Origin: Bog-473 sp963828825
GTDB lineage: Bacteria > Actinomycetota > Acidimicrobiia > Acidimicrobiales > RAAP-2
Direction: 5' to 3'
DNA length: 64,000 nt
Assembly (NCBI GenBank): GCA_963828825.1
Contig: CAWHGF010000004.1
Span: 496,001 to 560,000, forward strand
Shown here in pieces: positions 51,529 to 60,460 of this stretch; within the stretch, counting starts at the first letter, position 1; every line of letters begins with the position of its first letter. Position numbers and translations under genes: made by a program. The notes under the pieces are model-generated. The model was not told where the DNA came from. It did no database searches and worked only from the letters and a program-made list of their open reading frames with translations.

Positions 51529-53148
51529 ATGAGCAACGAAGACCGACGAACTGACGCGGGCGGCCGGCGCCCCGACGGCCAGGCCCCGCGCGTCACACGT
51601 CGCAATCTCCTCAAGGGTGGCCTCGCCCTCGGCGCCGGCGCCGTCAGTGCCGGGCTCTCCTCCCGGGCCGGCGCCAGCATCGAGCGCGCCATGGCACTCG
51701 ACGCCGCCAGCACGAACCCGACGCTGAGCGACATCCGCCACGTCGTGATCCTCATGCAGGAGAACCGCTCGTTCGACCACTACTTCGGCACACTGTCGGG
51801 GGTCAGAGGCTTTTCGGACCCGCACGTCAAACGCAACGTGATCGACGGCTCCTCCCGTCCGGTCTGGCAGCAGTTCGGCTACCAGCCCGTCATCGGCGTC
51901 GACCCCACCGGGTACCTGGAGCCCTTTCATCTCGTGCAGGACCCCCCCACCGACGACGGCGCCACCACCAACGACATCGACCACAGCTGGGGCACCCAGC
52001 ACGAGAGTTGGGACAACGGCAAGATGGACGCCTTCGTGCAGGCGCACCTGGCCGCCGACGGCGACGAGAACTTCGTCACCACCATGGGGTATTTCACCGG
52101 TTCCGACCTGGCTTTCTACTACGCGCTGGCCGACGCCTTCACCATCTGCGACGCCTACCACTGCTCGGTGCTCGGCCCCACCGACCCCAACCGCGTCATG
52201 GCGCTGTCGGGCACCATCGACCCCGCCGGCGAGGCCGGCGGGCCCGTGCTCGTCACCCAAACGGAGGACAGGCCGGAGTACTACGGCACGCTCGACTGGA
52301 CGACCATGCCCGAGCAACTGCTCGGGGCGGGCGTGACGTGGAAGGTCTACAACGACCCCACCGGCCTCGCCCTGTTCAACCCGCTGCCCTACTTCAAGGC
52401 CTACAACGAGCCGACGACCGTCGAAGGCCAGCAGCTCATCGCCAACGCCATCACGCCCAACTATCCGACGGACTTCGCCGCCGACGTGGCCGCCGGCACG
52501 CTGCCCCAGGTCAGCTGGATCCACGGCCCCGCCGTCCAGTGCGAGCACCCCGCCACCGCGCCCCAGTGGGGCGAGAACCTCGTCCAGACCGTGCTCGACA
52601 CCCTCACCTCAAACCCCGAGGTGTGGGCCCACACGCTCTTCATCCTCAACTACGACGAGAACGGGGGCTTCTTCGACCACGTGGCGCCCCCGGTGCCGCC
52701 GGCGGGCACCGCCGGCGAGTACCTCACCGTGAGCCCGCTCCCCGCCACGGCCAGCGGCTACGCCGGACCGGTCGGCCTCGGCTTCCGGGTCCCATGCATC
52801 CTCATGTCGCCCTTCACCCAGGGCGGCTACCTGGCAACCGAGGTCTTCGACCACACCTCGACCCTGCGCCTGATGGAGACGCTCTTCGGCGTCCCGGTGC
52901 CCAATTTGTCGTCGTGGCGCCGCAACGTGACCGGAGACATGACGAGCGCCTTGGCGCTCGGCCAGCCCGCGGCGACGACCGTGCCGCAGCTGCCCGCGGC
53001 GCCGCTGGTCGAACCCATCGTCGACGAGCAGATCATCATCAACGCGCTGACCGGCACCTTCGACGAAGGGGATCCCTACCCGCCCCCGCTCCAGAACGTC
53101 ATGCCCGCGCAGGCGACCACGCCGTCCCGCCCGGCTCCGCCCCGATGA
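51529..53148 (+). CDS. Tat-exported phosphoesterase (phospholipase C/acid phosphatase family)
   Basis: A 539-residue protein: twin-arginine signal VTRRNLLKGGLALGAGAVSAGLSS (about 22-45), then the phosphoesterase family motifs HVVILMQENRSFDHYFGTL, DHSWGTQHESWDNGKMDAFV, ILNYDENGGFFDHVAPP and VPCILMSPFTQGGYLATEVFDHTSTLRLMETLFGVP. The family hydrolyses phosphate esters such as phospholipids. The start is ATG 51529 with GGAGAGCGGAC upstream. It overlaps the next phosphoesterase by ATGA. It acts outside the membrane and may be regulated by phosphate or by the AACGTTCGTT site. Confidence 0.9.
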   Translation: MSNEDRRTDAGGRRPDGQAPRVTRRNLLKGGLALGAGAVSAGLSSRAGASIERAMALDAASTNPTLSDIRHVVILMQENRSFDHYFGTLSGVRGFSDPHVKRNVIDGSSRPVWQQFGYQPVIGVDPTGYLEPFHLVQDPPTDDGATTNDIDHSWGTQHESWDNGKMDAFVQAHLAADGDENFVTTMGYFTGSDLAFYYALADAFTICDAYHCSVLGPTDPNRVMALSGTIDPAGEAGGPVLVTQTEDRPEYYGTLDWTTMPEQLLGAGVTWKVYNDPTGLALFNPLPYFKAYNEPTTVEGQQLIANAITPNYPTDFAADVAAGTLPQVSWIHGPAVQCEHPATAPQWGENLVQTVLDTLTSNPEVWAHTLFILNYDENGGFFDHVAPPVPPAGTAGEYLTVSPLPATASGYAGPVGLGFRVPCILMSPFTQGGYLATEVFDHTSTLRLMETLFGVPVPNLSSWRRNVTGDMTSALALGQPAATTVPQLPAAPLVEPIVDEQIIINALTGTFDEGDPYPPPLQNVMPAQATTPSRPAPPR

Positions 53149-54612
53149 CCGGCCGCCGCACCCACGACCGTAGATCGGTGCTGCGGGCCGGCCTCGGTGC
53201 CGCCTCGGCCGCGGCCGCGGTCTCCGCACTCGGCCCGCTCGGTGGATCGGTGGCTCGGGCCGCGTCGAGTCCGCGCGGACCCGGCGCGGTGCCGTTCCCG
53301 TCGCTCCCCCTCGGACAGTACACGGGCGCGCTCCCCTTCGACCACCTGGTCCTGGTGATGCAGGAGAACCATTCGTTCGACAACTACCTGGGCATGTTGC
53401 CGGTCAGCGGGCAGCCCAAGGCCGACGGCTTCACCTTCAACCAGGCCGAAGAGCCCCTCAACTGGAACCCCCTCGGAAGCGAGCGCATGTACGCCTATCA
53501 CCAGTCGGGGGACATCGGCGCTCAGGACACCGGCAGCCAGTCCTGGGACGACTCGCACCTCCAGATCAACGGCGGCGCCATGAACGGCTTCGCCGGCACC
53601 GGTCCGGGCTCCATGGGCTACTACACCGAGGACGACATCCCCTTCTCTTACTCCCTGGCCAACACGTTCACGCTGGCCAACCGCTGGTTCTGCTCGGCGC
53701 CGGCGCAGACCTACCCCAACCGGCGCTTCCTCATGGCCGGAACGTCGTCTGGCATCGTCTCGACCGACATCTCGAACGTCACGACCAACCCGGCCAACGG
53801 AACGATCTGGGACCAGCTCAGTGCGCACGGCATCAGCTGGAAGAATTACTTCAGCGACGCGCCGACCACGGCCATCATCCTCGAGACCCTGTTCGAGCAC
53901 CCGGCCAACATCACGTCGATCGCAGAGTTCTTCACGGACGCCGCGGCGGGCACCTTGCCGAGCGTCAGCCTGGTCGACTGCAACATGGGCGCCGTGCAGG
54001 GCGAAGTCCCCGGGGTGATCGAGAGCCTCCCCCAACCGATCCCCACCTTCGCGTCCACGCCCGACCTCGTCGTCAGCACCACCTGCCAGTCCGAGGAGAA
54101 TCCCGAGGACATCCAACTCGGGGAGCAGTTCGTGGCATCGGTCGTCAACGCGGTGATGGCCGGACCGGCCTGGCCGCGCACCCTGCTCGTCTGGCTCTAC
54201 GACGAGCACGGTGGGTACTACGACCACGCGACCCCGCCGTCCGCCATCGCCCCCGACGCCATCCCACCCGACATCGGATCCGGCGACCAGCCGGGCGGGT
54301 TCAACGAGTACGGCATCCGGGTACCCGTGGTTGTCGTCAGCCCCTACGCCGCGCCCTCACGACGTGACGAACGTGGTGCACGACCACACCTCGGTCCTGG
54401 CCACCATTGAGCGCCAGTGGAACCTGCCGGCCCTGACCTTCCGAGACGCCAACGCCGCCACGCTGGCGGACTTCCTGGATCCCTCGGTGCTGTCCTTCCT
54501 CGAGCCGCCGGAACTCGCCGCCCCCGCCAACCCGCTTCCCGGGCTTCTCCAGGGGTACCAGGGCCAGCCCGTTCCACCGCCAGCCTCGTCCACAGCTCCC
54601 GTACCTGCCTGA
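53145..54612 (+). pseudogene. Second Tat phosphoesterase, frameshifted near the C-terminus
   Basis: ATG 53145 overlaps the stop of the previous phosphoesterase. The protein has a Tat signal (DRRSVLRAGLGAASAAAAVSALG), FDHLVLVMQENHSFDNYLGML, LANRWFCSAPAQTYPNRRFLMAG, LLVWLYDEHGGYYDHATPPSA and VVVVSPYAAP. At 54354-54356 an extra C (GCGCCCTCAC for GCGCCTCAC) shifts the frame; the real continuation HDVTNVVHDHTSVLATIERQWNLPAL runs to 54612 in the next frame. The unrepaired frame stops at 54410, losing the catalytic HDHTS motif. Repaired length is about 488 residues. Either a mutation or a sequencing error. Confidence 0.85.
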
Positions 54613-54660
54613 CCCGAGGCCGGACGGCGCCCACGGCCTCGCGGCGGCGCCTAAGGTAGC

Positions 54661-54674
54661 TGACACGGGTGTCA
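54661..54674. promoter_or_regulatory. Palindromic operator TGAC-N6-GTCA, site 7
   Basis: TGACACGGGTGTCA follows a candidate -10 TAAGGT (54652-54657), so it would cover the transcription start of the amidohydrolase at 54715. Confidence 0.65.
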
Positions 54675-54714
54675 GGCGAGCACGGGCGCCCCAGCTGACA
54701 AGGGGAGAAGACAC

Positions 54715-56004
54715 ATGCGGACTGAAGACCTGATCCTGGTGAGCGTGGACGACCACGTCATTGAGCCCCGCGGCATGTTCGACGGTCTCCTGCCGGCCAA
54801 GTACCAGGACAAGGCACCCAAGATGATCCGCCGGGACGACGGGACCGACTACTGGTACTACGACGGCAACGAGATCCCCAACGTCGGCCTCAACGCGGTG
54901 GTCGGCCGCCCGCCGGAGGAGTACGGGGTCGAGCCCATGTCGCTCGACGACATGCGCGTGGGTTGCTACGACGTGCACGAGCGGGTGCGCGACATGTCGG
55001 TCAACGGCGTGCTCGGCTCCATGTGCTTCCCGTCCTTCCCGCAGTTCTGCGGGCAGCTCTTCGCCCGGCGCGAGGACAAGGACGAGGCGCTCGCCATGGT
55101 GCGGGCCTACAACGACTGGCATATCGACAAGTGGTGCGGCGGCGAGCCCGGTCGCTTCATCCCGCTGTCGATCCCCGTCATCTGGGACCCCGAGCTCGGC
55201 GCCCAAGAGGTGCGCCGCGTGGCCAAGAAGGGCTGCCACGCCGTGACCTTCTCGGAGAACCCCGAGAAGCTGGGCTGGCCATCCCTGCACAACGCGCACT
55301 GGGACCCGCTCTGGGAGGCCTGCGCCGACGAGGGCACGGTCGTCTGCATGCACCTGGGCTCGTCCTCGACGATCCTCATGACCTCGGTGGAGGCACCCAT
55401 CGACGTCATGATCAGCCTGCAGCCGATCAACATGGTCCAGGCGGCCGCCGACCTGATCTGGTCCCCCATCCTGCGCAAGTACAAGGACCTCCACTTCGCC
55501 CTCTCGGAGGGCGGCATCGGCTGGATCCCCTACGCCCTGGAGCGCATCGACTACGTCTACCAGCACCACCACAAGTGGACCGGGCAGGACTTCGGTGACC
55601 AGCTCCCGAGCCAGGTCTTCAAGGACCGTGTCATCACGTGCTTCATCGACGACGCGTTCGGGGTCGAGAACCGGCACCACCTGAACATCGACAACATCAC
55701 CTGGGAGTGCGACTATCCCCACTCGGACTCGACGTGGCCCACCGCGCCGGAGTCGCTCATGAAGTATCTCGATGGCGTGTCCGACGAGGACATCGACAAG
55801 ATCACCCACCTCAACGCCATGAAGCACTTCCAGTTCGATCCGTTCAGCGTGCGGCCGCGCGAGAAGTGCACCGTGCAGGCGCTGCGGGCCGAGGCCGCCG
55901 ACGTGGACACCTCGCTCGTCTCGCGAGCCCGGGGGCAGACGGCGAGGGATGAGAACGGCATCGTGAGCGTGACCAGCTTCACGACGCGCCTCGGTCGCGA
56001 CTGA
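54715..56004 (+). CDS. Amidohydrolase family protein, paralogue of 5826
   Basis: A 429-residue amidohydrolase_2: LVSVDDHVIEPRGMF, NVGLNAVVGRP, YNDWHIDKWCGG, CMHLGSSSTI, FALSEGGIGWIPYALERIDYVYQHH and WECDYPHSDSTWP. It shares long stretches with the protein at 5826 and clearly belongs to the same subfamily, so both probably act on related substrates. ATG 54715 has a strong AAGGGGAG site. An enoyl-CoA hydratase follows, and palindromic site 7 lies in its promoter. Confidence 0.88.
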   Translation: MRTEDLILVSVDDHVIEPRGMFDGLLPAKYQDKAPKMIRRDDGTDYWYYDGNEIPNVGLNAVVGRPPEEYGVEPMSLDDMRVGCYDVHERVRDMSVNGVLGSMCFPSFPQFCGQLFARREDKDEALAMVRAYNDWHIDKWCGGEPGRFIPLSIPVIWDPELGAQEVRRVAKKGCHAVTFSENPEKLGWPSLHNAHWDPLWEACADEGTVVCMHLGSSSTILMTSVEAPIDVMISLQPINMVQAAADLIWSPILRKYKDLHFALSEGGIGWIPYALERIDYVYQHHHKWTGQDFGDQLPSQVFKDRVITCFIDDAFGVENRHHLNIDNITWECDYPHSDSTWPTAPESLMKYLDGVSDEDIDKITHLNAMKHFQFDPFSVRPREKCTVQALRAEAADVDTSLVSRARGQTARDENGIVSVTSFTTRLGRD

Positions 56005-56098
56005 CCGCGGCGCCGGGACCCAACGCCAGACCTCACCGAGCCCGCGGGCCGCCTCGTCCGCGAGCGACCAATGCCCGCCCCAGAAAGCACCGGAGACC

Positions 56099-56908
56099 AT
56101 GTCGATCGACTACGCCGTCGGTGACGACCATGTCGTCACTATCACCATCAATCGCCCCGAGGCGCGCAACTCCCTCGACATGGAGCACTTCTTCCAGCTC
56201 CGTTCGGCCTGGGACCGTTTCGGTGAGGACGACGACGCCTACGTGGCGATCGTGACCGGGGTGGGGAAGGACTTCTGCGTCGGGGCCGACCTCAAGACCT
56301 ACATCCCCCAGATCACCGAGCTGCAGAAGAAGATGAAGTCGGGCGAGGTGGGCGAGCTCGGCGGCTACCGCCTCGACGACGGGGTCAAAGCGGTGTTGCG
56401 AGGCACCAAGCTCTACAAGCCGATCATCGCCGCCATCAACGGCACCTGTGTGGCCGGTGGGATGGAGATGCTGGGTGGCACCGATCTGCGGGTGGCCAGC
56501 GACACGGCGACCTTCGGGGTCATGGAGCCCAAGCGCGGCCTGTTCGCCGGCGGCGGCACGACGGTTCGCCTGCCCCGGCAGATCCCCTACCCCGCCGCCA
56601 TGGAGCTGCTGCTGTGCGCGGACCAGGTTCCGGCCCAGCGCGCCTACGAAATGGGTCTGCTCAACGAGGTCTGCCGGCCCGCCGACCTCATGGAACGGGC
56701 CCACGACTACGCGCACCGCATCACGGCCAACGGGCCCTTCGCCATCCGCAAGACCAAGGAGTCAGTCCTCCGAGGCCTGGCGACGGACATGAAGGAGGCC
56801 TACCGGATCGAGTCGGAGATCTCCGGGGAGGTCTTCAGCAGCGAAGATGCCACGGAAGGGCCGCTGGCCTTCGCCGAGAAGCGGTCGCCCAAATGGCAGA
56901 ACCGCTGA
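56099..56908 (+). CDS. Enoyl-CoA hydratase/isomerase family protein
   Basis: A 269-residue crotonase: HVVTITINRPEARNSLDMEHFFQLRSAWDRF, GKDFCVGADLKTYIPQI oxyanion segment, AINGTCVAGGMEMLGGTDLRVASDTATFGVMEPKRGLFAGGGTTVRLPRQI. This arrangement is normal for 2-enoyl-CoA hydratases. It follows the amidohydrolase by ~94 nt on the same strand and may belong to its pathway. It converges with the SIMPL gene. Confidence 0.9.
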   Translation: MSIDYAVGDDHVVTITINRPEARNSLDMEHFFQLRSAWDRFGEDDDAYVAIVTGVGKDFCVGADLKTYIPQITELQKKMKSGEVGELGGYRLDDGVKAVLRGTKLYKPIIAAINGTCVAGGMEMLGGTDLRVASDTATFGVMEPKRGLFAGGGTTVRLPRQIPYPAAMELLLCADQVPAQRAYEMGLLNEVCRPADLMERAHDYAHRITANGPFAIRKTKESVLRGLATDMKEAYRIESEISGEVFSSEDATEGPLAFAEKRSPKWQNR

Positions 56909-56927
56909 CCAGGCATTCCCCTCGCAT

Positions 56928-57719
56928 TCACTTCTCCAAGGCATAGACCATCGTCACCTGGTCCGACTCGATCTGCGTGCCGGGCTCCAGCGGAACCGCC
57001 GTCGCCGCCGGCAGCGCCGCTTCGTCAGAGCCTTGGTTCAAATACGGGCTCGTCGGTTGGGTGTTGTCGGTCAGCGAGCACACGGGACCGAGCTTGCGGC
57101 CAGCCGCTGCGGCCATGGCCTCCGCGTGGGCCACGGCCTGGTGCACGGCGGCGGTCCGCGCCCTGTCCTGCACCGCGGCCGGATCATCGAAGGAGAACGA
57201 GAGCGAATTGACCTGGGCGGCGTCGCCGGTCGCGCTCACCACGGCGTCAACGGCGGTCCCATCCGCCGACGGGTGGCGCAGCGTGGCCGAGATGGTCTCG
57301 GTCGCCTGATAGCCCGTCAGCGTGGGCACGCCGTGGGGATAGACGTATTGCGCCGAGAGATTCAACCCCGTGGTCTGCGTGTCACGGGTCGCGACCCCGT
57401 TCGCCGTCAGGGCCTGCAACGCCTGGGCAACCTTGGCGTTGTTCTGGGTCAGGGCGGCGGCCGAGCTGCTCGCCGTCGTGCTGAAGCCGAAGACCGCGGT
57501 CAGGACGTCGGGCGTGCCCGAGCCCTGGCCCGTGCCCTCGACGGTGAGGTGGGGGTCCGAGTTGGCACAGCTCGCCGGAGCCCCGCTCGTCGTTGCTCCC
57601 GCGGTGCCGGTGAGGGCCAGCCCCAGCCCGGCACCGCCGAGACACACCGCTCCGACCGTCGCCGCCGCGAGCACGGGGCGCCTCCGGCCCGCCCGTTCCC
57701 CTGAGCGCTTCTCGACCAT
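56928..57719 (-). CDS. SIMPL (DUF541) domain exported protein
   Basis: A 263-residue protein: signal peptide RRRPVLAAATVGAVCLGGAGLGLALTGTAGA (about 11-42), then a SIMPL/DUF541 domain: LTVEGTGQGSGTPDVLTAVFGFSTTASSSAAALTQNNAKVAQALQAL...GVATRDTQTTGLNLSAQYVY...ARTAAVHQAVAHAEAMAAAAGRKLGPV. SIMPL proteins are periplasmic or surface oligomers of unclear role, sometimes linked to oxidative stress. No operon partner is evident. Confidence 0.85.
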   Translation of the reverse strand: MVEKRSGERAGRRRPVLAAATVGAVCLGGAGLGLALTGTAGATTSGAPASCANSDPHLTVEGTGQGSGTPDVLTAVFGFSTTASSSAAALTQNNAKVAQALQALTANGVATRDTQTTGLNLSAQYVYPHGVPTLTGYQATETISATLRHPSADGTAVDAVVSATGDAAQVNSLSFSFDDPAAVQDRARTAAVHQAVAHAEAMAAAAGRKLGPVCSLTDNTQPTSPYLNQGSDEAALPAATAVPLEPGTQIESDQVTMVYALEK

Positions 57720-57802
57720 GATCCGTGCCCTCCCGTGTCTCGATCTGCCCGACAGCAGGAGAGACGCAAGGGAGAGCCGAACGGTTCGGCGACGGGCCTG
57801 TG

Positions 57803-58129
57803 TCAGGCCCCTCTGGTGGACCGTCGCATCGACAGGAGGGAAGGAAAGCCCACGATCAAGGTCTGCAGCCTCCAGCCACGGGGTGAGAGCCCTCGACGCT
57901 TGGCCATCCGCCCGGCGACCACTGCCTCGGCCACGTGCACCACCGCGGTCCCGATGAGCAGCGCCTGCAGGGTCTCACGCGGCGGCAGGGCGTCACCGGT
58001 CATATCGCCCACCTTGTCGTACGCGGTCCTGCTCACCGCCAGCTTCGTCAGGACCACGATGCCACCGTCGAGGAGCAGGAACCAGAGCAACGAAGGACGA
58101 ACGACGTCCGACCGCTTTGCACGTGCCAT
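57803..58129 (-). CDS. Small integral membrane protein
   Basis: A 108-residue protein with two or three hydrophobic segments (LLWFLLLDGGIVVLTKLAV, LLIGTAVVHVAEAVVAG, and LQTLIVGFPSLLSM) and a positive C-terminus. The pattern VHVAEA...GWRLQTLIVGFPSLL resembles TMEM254/DUF4499-like proteins, with low confidence. ATG 58129 is 6 nt after a TAGAAC segment that overlaps the rlmN stop, which may be its own weak promoter. Confidence 0.6.
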   Translation of the reverse strand: MARAKRSDVVRPSLLWFLLLDGGIVVLTKLAVSRTAYDKVGDMTGDALPPRETLQALLIGTAVVHVAEAVVAGRMAKRRGLSPRGWRLQTLIVGFPSLLSMRRSTRGA

Positions 58130-58138
58130 GCGGACGTT

Positions 58139-59197
58139 CTAGCGAGCCCGGGCTCCGGGGAGCAACCGTATGGGATCGGGCCGCGGCGTGAAACGGGGCG
58201 CGGCGGCCAGCTGGCCGCAGGCGGCGTCGATCTCCGCACCCCGGGTGACCCTGATGGTGGCGTTCACCCCGAGCGCCACCAGCTGGTCGCGGAAGCGCCG
58301 CACGTGCTGCCGGGACGAACCGACCACGGGGTATCCGGGAGTGGGGTTGAGTGGGATCAGATTCACGTGTGCGCCCAACGGGCGGGCGAACTCCGCCAGC
58401 TCGGCGGCGTCGCTGTCCCGGTCGTTGACGCCGTCGATCATGGCCCACTCAATGGAGAGACGGCGGCCGCTGGCCGCCACGTACGCGGCACACGCGTCGG
58501 CCAGGACCTCAAGCGGGTACCGCCGGTTGATGGGCACGAGTTCGTCCCGCAGGGTGTCGTTGGCGGCGTGCAGCGAGACGGCCAGGTTCACCGGCAAGGT
58601 CTCGGCAGCCAGGCGGCGGATCCCGGGCACGATGCCGACGGTGGAGAGGGTGAGATGCCGGGCCGACAGGCCCATGTCGTCGTGGAGCCGGACGACCGCG
58701 CCCCACACCCGGTCGTAGTTGGCCAGGGGCTCCCCCATCCCCATGAAGACGACGTTGGAGACCCGGCGTGACCCGGCCTCGCGCATGGCGACGACGACCT
58801 GCTCCACGATTTCGCCCTGGGTGAGGTGACGCTGGAAGCCGGACTGCCCCGTGGCGCAGAATTGGCACGCCATGGCACAGCCGGCCTGGGTGGAGACGCA
58901 GGCGGTCACCCGGTCCGGGTAGTGCATCAGCACCGTCTCCACCCTGGCACCGTCGCCCAGCGCCCAGAGCCACTTCGTCGTCTGCCCCCCGTCAGCCGAT
59001 TGCCGGGAGACCTCGTGTAACGCCGCTGGCAGGGCACCCGCCAGTGCGCTGCGCAGGGCAGCCGGGAGCTCTGTCATCTCCTCGGGCCGCCGCACCCGGA
59101 GGTGGAGGCCGTCCCAGACCTGGCGCACCCGGTAGGCAGGTTCGCCCTCCAGAATGACGGCCAGCTCATCGCGCGTCACGTCGTAGGGAGCCGGCAT
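58139..59197 (-). CDS. rlmN: 23S rRNA (adenine(2503)-C(2))-methyltransferase RlmN
   Basis: A 352-residue radical-SAM enzyme: [4Fe-4S] motif CAMACQFC (Cys107, 111, 114), conserved Cys100 before it and the methyl-carrying Cys327 (EIDAACGQL). Also present are NVVFMGMGEPLANYD, LTLSTVGIVPGIRRLA, PVNLAVSLHAANDTLRDELVPINRRYP and NLIPLNPTPG. It methylates A2503 of 23S rRNA and A37 of some tRNAs. The ATG lies 6 nt after TAGCCT (leaderless). It is a housekeeping gene embedded in the catabolic region. Confidence 0.96.
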   Translation of the reverse strand: MPAPYDVTRDELAVILEGEPAYRVRQVWDGLHLRVRRPEEMTELPAALRSALAGALPAALHEVSRQSADGGQTTKWLWALGDGARVETVLMHYPDRVTACVSTQAGCAMACQFCATGQSGFQRHLTQGEIVEQVVVAMREAGSRRVSNVVFMGMGEPLANYDRVWGAVVRLHDDMGLSARHLTLSTVGIVPGIRRLAAETLPVNLAVSLHAANDTLRDELVPINRRYPLEVLADACAAYVAASGRRLSIEWAMIDGVNDRDSDAAELAEFARPLGAHVNLIPLNPTPGYPVVGSSRQHVRRFRDQLVALGVNATIRVTRGAEIDAACGQLAAAPRFTPRPDPIRLLPGARAR

Positions 59198-59203
59198 CGA
59201 CCC

Positions 59204-59209
59204 AGGCTA
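59204..59209 (-). promoter_or_regulatory. -10 element of rlmN (leaderless)
   Basis: TAGCCT on the minus strand ends 6 nt before the ATG at 59197. Confidence 0.5.
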
Positions 59210-59245
59210 CGGGGCGCCCGGCCCCGGCGGACTCGACAGTTACAG

Positions 59246-60394
59246 CTAGGTGTCGGTTCCGAGGATGACGGTGCCCGCCGCCGTGAACCAGCCGCTCGTG
59301 CCGTTCACGCAGGCGAGGCTGGCGCCGGGCACCTGGCGGGAACCGCATTCACCCCGCAGCTGCTTGACGGCTTCAATGAGCAGGAACATCCCGCGCATGC
59401 CGGGCTGGCAGGCAGAGAGGCCGCCGCCGTCGGTGTTGGTGGGGAGTGCGCCGCCGACGCGGAGCTTCCCGTCCTCCACGAACGAGCCGCCCTCGCCCTT
59501 CTTGCAGAAGCCCAGGCCCTCCAGGGTCAGGATCACCATCGGGGTGAAGGCGTCGTAGACCTGCACCGTGTCGATTTCCTCGGGCGTCACCCCCGCACGC
59601 TCGAAGGCAAGCTGCCCCGAGCGGACGCAGGGCGACTCGGTGAAATCCTCCCATTCGCTCATCGTCGTGTGGGAGACGGCCTCGCCTGTTCCGAGCACCC
59701 AGATGGGCGCCTTCGCGCAGTCACGCGCCCGCTCCTCGTGCGTCAGCACAATGGCGCCACCCCCGTCGGATCGGATGCAGCAGTGGAGTTTGGTCAACGG
59801 GTCCCACACCATTGGCGCGTCGACGACATCGTCGATCGTGATGGGGTCCTGGTAGAAGGCGTCGGGGTTGAAGCCGGCGTTGTAGCGGGTGGACACCGCC
59901 ACCTCGGCCAACTGCTCAATGGTGGTTCCGAACTCGTGCATGTGGCGCCGGGCCACCATGGCGTAGTGCGACCCCACCGGGTGGCCGAACGGAGCTGCGA
60001 ATTGGATCGGGCCGCGGGTCCCGAAGGAGAGGTTCGCCATGCGCAGCTTCTTCTTGAGGTCGGCCCGCTGCGTCGAGCCGTACGTGAGCACGACGACCTC
60101 GACCAGGCCCTGCGCGATGGCCGCCGCCGCGTGCTCCACCATGAATTCCCAGATGCTGCCGCCATGGCCCGTGGAGTCCACCCAGTTGGGCCGGATGCCG
60201 AGATACTCAGCCAGCTCGACCGGCGGCAGCGCACCGGTGAGGGACATGAAGCCGTCGACCTCGGACTTCTCGATTCCCGCATCGGCGAGCGCACGGGTCG
60301 TGCCCTGGAAGTTCAGCTGGAAGGCCGTCTTATCGTCGACGCGCCCGCAGTCGGACGTCGATGCGCCCACGATCGCCACGCGGCGGTTCGCCAT
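59246..60394 (-). CDS. Thiolase-like lipid-transfer protein (Cys-less)
   Basis: A 382-residue thiolase-superfamily protein: RRVAIVGASTSDCGRVDDKTAFQLNFQGTTRALADAGIEKSEVDGFMSLTG, VDSTGHGGSIWEFMVEHAAAAIAQG, VQVYDAFTPMVILTLEGLGFCKKGEGGSF and NTDGGGLSACQPGMRGMFLLIEAVKQLRGECG. The nucleophile Cys position (GHGGSIWEF) is not Cys, so it is an Ltp-type or non-thiolase member. ATG 60394 has GGAGCAGGAGAACC upstream. It follows the SDR on the same strand with a 66-nt gap. Confidence 0.82.
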   Translation of the reverse strand: MANRRVAIVGASTSDCGRVDDKTAFQLNFQGTTRALADAGIEKSEVDGFMSLTGALPPVELAEYLGIRPNWVDSTGHGGSIWEFMVEHAAAAIAQGLVEVVVLTYGSTQRADLKKKLRMANLSFGTRGPIQFAAPFGHPVGSHYAMVARRHMHEFGTTIEQLAEVAVSTRYNAGFNPDAFYQDPITIDDVVDAPMVWDPLTKLHCCIRSDGGGAIVLTHEERARDCAKAPIWVLGTGEAVSHTTMSEWEDFTESPCVRSGQLAFERAGVTPEEIDTVQVYDAFTPMVILTLEGLGFCKKGEGGSFVEDGKLRVGGALPTNTDGGGLSACQPGMRGMFLLIEAVKQLRGECGSRQVPGASLACVNGTSGWFTAAGTVILGTDT

Positions 60395-60460
60395 GGTTCT
60401 CCTGCTCCTTGTTCCGTCGGTGGTCCGGCCCAGGCTAGGGTCGGAGAACTGCTTCGGCCA

